A stretch of DNA of 64,000 nt from Hoeflea sp. (lineage in GTDB: Bacteria; Pseudomonadota; Alphaproteobacteria; Rhizobiales; Rhizobiaceae), in assembly GCF_002733955.1 (NCBI RefSeq), contig NZ_NVXQ01000022.1, positions 62,001 through 126,000 on the forward strand. Reading direction: 5' to 3'. Positions 63,530 to 64,000 of this stretch are shown here, in pieces. The notes under the pieces are model-generated. The model searched no databases. It saw only the letters and a list, made by a program, of their open reading frames with translations, and was not told the DNA's origin. The first letter of the stretch is position 1. Each line of letters opens with the position of its first letter. Both the position numbers and the translations under genes were made by a program.

Positions 63530-63901
63530 GTGGCAGAAAAACTTTCTCCGGCCTACAAACGCTATGATCTCGGTAAGCAGCCCGGCGGAACGGTGGTTGA
63601 GGTCGTTCTCTCCTGTATCAACAACATCCGCCTCATGGATGACAACAATTTTAACCTTTATGCCAATGGCGAAAATTCCAGGTTTTTCGGTGGACGGGCG
63701 GAAAAATCACCCACGCGCCTGATCATCCCGAAAACCGGCCATTGGCATGTTGTCGTGGACAAGACCGGCTTTCAGGCTCTGGCGAATTCCAATGTCCGCG
63801 CCATTCCACCGAAAACGCAAAACGCAGCCAATCCATCGGACTCGCGCGCGCCCGAAGGTTCCCGTGAGCAGGAAGACGTCGCAGACGCTCAGCCGGCCTG
63901 A
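63530..63901 (+). CDS. DUF1883-domain protein
   Basis: A 123-residue protein matching the DUF1883 pattern at 8-92: YDLGKQPGGTVVEVVLSCIN, LMDDNNFNLYANG, FFGGRAEKSPTRLIIPKTGHW and HVVVDKTGF. The domain occurs alone or fused to TIR-like domains in other bacteria; here it is alone, with a low-complexity polar tail. Function unknown. The GTG at 63530 is the only plausible start. The upstream 158 bases are clearly richer in A+T than the rest of the window. Confidence 0.78.
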   Translation: MAEKLSPAYKRYDLGKQPGGTVVEVVLSCINNIRLMDDNNFNLYANGENSRFFGGRAEKSPTRLIIPKTGHWHVVVDKTGFQALANSNVRAIPPKTQNAANPSDSRAPEGSREQEDVADAQPA

Positions 63902-63969
63902 TCAACGACGGACGCTTGGCAGAGGAAGAAGCGATCAGGTGCTCCATCGCCGCGTCGGCCGCAAAACGG

Positions 63970-63994
63970 AAAACGCCCGGGCATAACCCGGGCG
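63970..63994 (-). terminator. terminator reading leftward at the window edge
   Basis: Eight-base-pair stem CGCCCGGG/CCCGGGCG with loop CATAA, followed on the minus strand by TTTTCCGTTTT. It should end a minus-strand transcript whose gene lies beyond base 64000. Confidence 0.75.
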
Positions 63995-64000
63995 CCACCT

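Overview
The window is a high-GC chromosomal segment from an alphaproteobacterium, most likely of the order Hyphomicrobiales (Rhizobiales). I infer a Rhizobiaceae/Hoeflea-like lineage, but I cannot prove it from sequence alone. Pointers are the nuoABCDEF order with a long C-terminal extension on NuoE, the purC-purS-purQ-purL-bolA-grxD neighbourhood next to a DUF1476 (ATPase zeta-type) gene, an anmK/tyrS divergent pair, and a large AsmA-like protein. The window is mainly core genome: I see no insertion sequence, prophage, CRISPR array, integrase or rRNA.

Layout. (1) 1-5339, minus strand: nuoA-B-C-D-E-F of respiratory complex I; nuoF runs off the left edge. (2) 5340-9933: a long leader region, tRNA-Asp, tRNA-Val, an AI-2E family permease, a YqjD/YqjE-like three-gene envelope operon, and anmK. 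(3) 9934-20171: tyrS, a large AsmA/YhdP-like protein, peroxiredoxin bcp, a DUF455 ferritin-like protein, a LytM-type M23 peptidase, a secreted fasciclin protein and an RhlE-like RNA helicase. (4) 20206-22779: a LysR regulator divergent from a cupin and a small membrane protein, then TfoX-like and DUF2256 proteins. (5) 22790-28222, minus strand: a translationally coupled molybdenum-hydroxylase maturation cluster (MoxR/CoxD, CoxE, two XdhC-type proteins, a molybdopterin-binding/MocA fusion) with an adjacent flavin reductase but no hydroxylase structural genes in view. (6) 28400-34594: an orphan periplasmic binding protein coupled to a P1-family peptidase, membrane proteins, purB, a small hydrolase and an HpaI-type aldolase. 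(7) 34713-43822: DUF1476, purCSQL with an embedded small lipoprotein gene, bolA, a phosphodiester glycosidase-like protein, grxD, ytoQ, DUF2461 and DUF1176. (8) 43849-51973: a Gfo/Idh/MocA oxidoreductase, a Bcr/CflA efflux pump, an inositol-monophosphatase-like gene overlapping ttcA, glsA, rpsD, a HemJ-like membrane protein and pepT. (9) 52049-60853: a ferric-reductase-like membrane protein with a Tat-exported intradiol-dioxygenase-like partner, DUF998, a HerA-like ATPase, DUF1127, an ArsR-type regulator, GNAT, murI, trmJ-like, and a FabF paralogue downstream of a MarR regulator. (10) 61108-64000: icd, a membrane protein, a DedA protein and a DUF1883 protein in AT-rich flanks.

How the genes work together: purB, purC, purS, purQ and purL cover successive purine-synthesis steps. 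BolA and the CGFS glutaredoxin next to them are a known interacting Fe-S/iron pair. The Cox-type cluster should insert or activate a molybdenum cofactor in a hydroxylase encoded elsewhere. I did not find a convincing undescribed defence or mobile system. The most testable new signals are paired palindromes in the MarR/FabF unit, a palindrome-rich LysR/cupin intergenic region, a palindrome in front of bcp, a 25-codon ORF coupled between nuoD and nuoE, and the orphan Mo-hydroxylase maturation cluster.
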